From: JAWKWH01 sp965204295
GTDB lineage: Bacteria > Pseudomonadota > Alphaproteobacteria > Rhizobiales > Rhizobiaceae
NCBI GenBank assembly: GCA_965204295.1
Contig: OZ241973.1
Coordinates: 124,001 to 188,000, forward strand
Length of the DNA: 64,000 bases
Direction of reading: 5' to 3'
Below the pieces are notes generated by a model. That model was given only the letters and a program-made list of their open reading frames with translations, was not told where the DNA came from and searched no databases. The position numbers were made by a program, and so were the translations under genes. Each line of letters begins with the position of its first letter. The stretch's first letter is position 1. Shown here in pieces: positions 62,916 through 64,000 of the stretch.

Positions 62916-64000
62916 ATGATATTGAATTCAAGAGACTTTCGCCTCTCTCCCACATTCCTCGCTATCGTGGCGGTTATAATTGCCGCGAATGCCTATGTCG
63001 TCTGGTCCCTCGTCGACACCGGCCAGGCCGGTTTCATAAGATCCCCGATTTTCAAGGATGGCCTGGTTGAAATAGTCGCCGTTTCGGCGCTCGCCCACTT
63101 CATCCTTGTTCGAAACCCGAATGTCGGAGTGTTGCTGCTCTTTGCTCTGATATGCGTTTTCGCACGACGCAACAATGTCGATCTTCCGCTGTTTCTCGCT
63201 CTTGCATATTTCGAAGGTTTGCTGGCGCTCGGTCTGATCGCTCAGAATATATTCAACGTGCGCTCCGGGCTCCACCTCTCCGATGGCTTCGGTATATGTC
63301 TTGGGATACTGTTCTGGTTGTTCGGAGCCCTTGTAATTTCTCTTTTCGGTTTCGGCGCCGTCCACCATCTTCAAGTGTACTCCGTCGTCATCCTTGTCGC
63401 GGCGGTCCTTTACACTCGCTCCACGCCGCTATCGGTCCGATGCATGCGTGGCTACATATCCAGCCGGGGCGTTCCGAGGGTCCTTGCAACGGTGATTCTC
63501 GCCGCCTTTTTGATCCGCCTGGGCAATGCCGGTCAATTTCTATATTGCGGCGATTGCCACTGGTATCTCACGCGCCTGCCATGGCTGCTGATCGGCGAAA
63601 ACTCCCTGTTCGATAAACTAGGATATGTCGCTACCGTACACTACTATCCGAAACTGTATGAACTCCTGATCGTTCCGCTGTTCGGCCTGGGGCTTGAAAA
63701 GACATTCAAGGTTTTCGCCCTGCTTCTTGGCTTCGGTGCGGTTCTTACCGGCGCATTGGCGGTCAACGGATTCTCACGCTCTCGGGTGGCGTCACTCGCC
63801 ACCGCCGCCTTGCTTGCCTCACTGCCGGTCCTGACCGCGCATGGCGCCACCGGAAAGTCCGATATTCTGGCCTGCCTCTACGGTGTAGCCGCCTCGATAG
63901 CCTTATTGAAATACGCCGAAGACGGAGATCATCGCCGGTTGCCGGTGATTCTTGCATTCCTTGGTCTGGCGGGCATCGTCAAGATGACGAACGCGCCCTA
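62916..64000 (+). CDS. polytopic membrane protein, possible GT-C glycosyltransferase (partial)
   Basis: From ATG at 62916 the frame is open to the window edge (361 codons, no stop). The product has many hydrophobic segments (FLAIVAVIIAANAYVVWSLV, VGVLLLFALICVF, GICLGILFWLFGALVISLF). After a cytoplasmic basic loop it reads GNAGQFLYCGDCHWYLTR, then YYPKLYELLIVPLFGLGLEK and ATGKSDILACLYG. This layout resembles dolichol-phosphate-mannose/ArnT-like GT-C glycosyltransferases or Wzy-type proteins, but the usual catalytic Asp loop after the first helix is not obvious. The C-terminus lies outside the window. Confidence 0.65.
   Translation, partial: MILNSRDFRLSPTFLAIVAVIIAANAYVVWSLVDTGQAGFIRSPIFKDGLVEIVAVSALAHFILVRNPNVGVLLLFALICVFARRNNVDLPLFLALAYFEGLLALGLIAQNIFNVRSGLHLSDGFGICLGILFWLFGALVISLFGFGAVHHLQVYSVVILVAAVLYTRSTPLSVRCMRGYISSRGVPRVLATVILAAFLIRLGNAGQFLYCGDCHWYLTRLPWLLIGENSLFDKLGYVATVHYYPKLYELLIVPLFGLGLEKTFKVFALLLGFGAVLTGALAVNGFSRSRVASLATAALLASLPVLTAHGATGKSDILACLYGVAASIALLKYAEDGDHRRLPVILAFLGLAGIVKMTNAP

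Overview
The window is high-G+C DNA from an alphaproteobacterium, most likely Hyphomicrobiales-like. This is inferred from gene order (aminotransferase-hom-glpX-recJ, ubiE-ubiB), a class I PHA synthase, a small membrane protein beside msrA, and a BMP-type nucleoside transporter run together with deoC and deoA. No rRNA or CRISPR array was seen.

Layout. 0-2 kb: tRNA-Glu, a truncated HerA-like ATPase and a thermonuclease remnant. 2-10 kb: core metabolism (phaC, a lipoprotein, aminotransferase, hom, glpX, recJ). 10-11.2 kb: a dead IS630. 11.6-18.9 kb: a leftward carbohydrate ABC transporter operon with two TIM-barrel isomerases and a Gfo/Idh/MocA dehydrogenase; its probable divergent LacI repressor is broken. 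19.5-22 kb: remnants of IS630, DUF2924 and a serine recombinase, ending at tRNA-Ser. 22-35.5 kb: msrA, then nucleoside uptake and salvage (BMP binding protein, ATPase, two permeases, cdd, deoC, a tandem aldehyde dehydrogenase, deoA, upp), with ogt and a VOC remnant in between. 35.7-39.5 kb: ubiE, ubiB, ggt. 39.7-45.3 kb: an IS5 copy beside a truncated MBL-fold gene and a PD-(D/E)XK-like gene, then a DM13 protein, tRNA-Phe, a MerR regulator and an mgtE pseudogene. 45.6-50.5 kb: a type III restriction-modification system. 50.7-60.1 kb: a nitrogen-related cluster. 60.5-62.6 kb: three stacked IS5-family copies. 62.9 kb to the end: a polytopic membrane protein running off the edge.

The most interesting region is 50.7-60.1 kb. 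A type III glutamine synthetase is divergent from a tightly overlapping four-gene operon: receiver-PP2C phosphatase, RsbW-like kinase, orphan periplasmic binding protein, HAMP histidine kinase. That operon converges on amtB, an atypical PII gene and a STAS anti-anti-sigma gene. Together these supply a TorT/TorS-like sensor, an RsbU/RsbW/RsbV partner switch and an AmtB-PII pair at one locus. The proposed signal flow is inference; the gene content and overlaps are read from the sequence.

Many accessory genes are decayed (mgtE, lacI, VOC, adenosine deaminase, recombinase, DUF2924, several transposases), so this genome appears to have been losing function around mobile elements.
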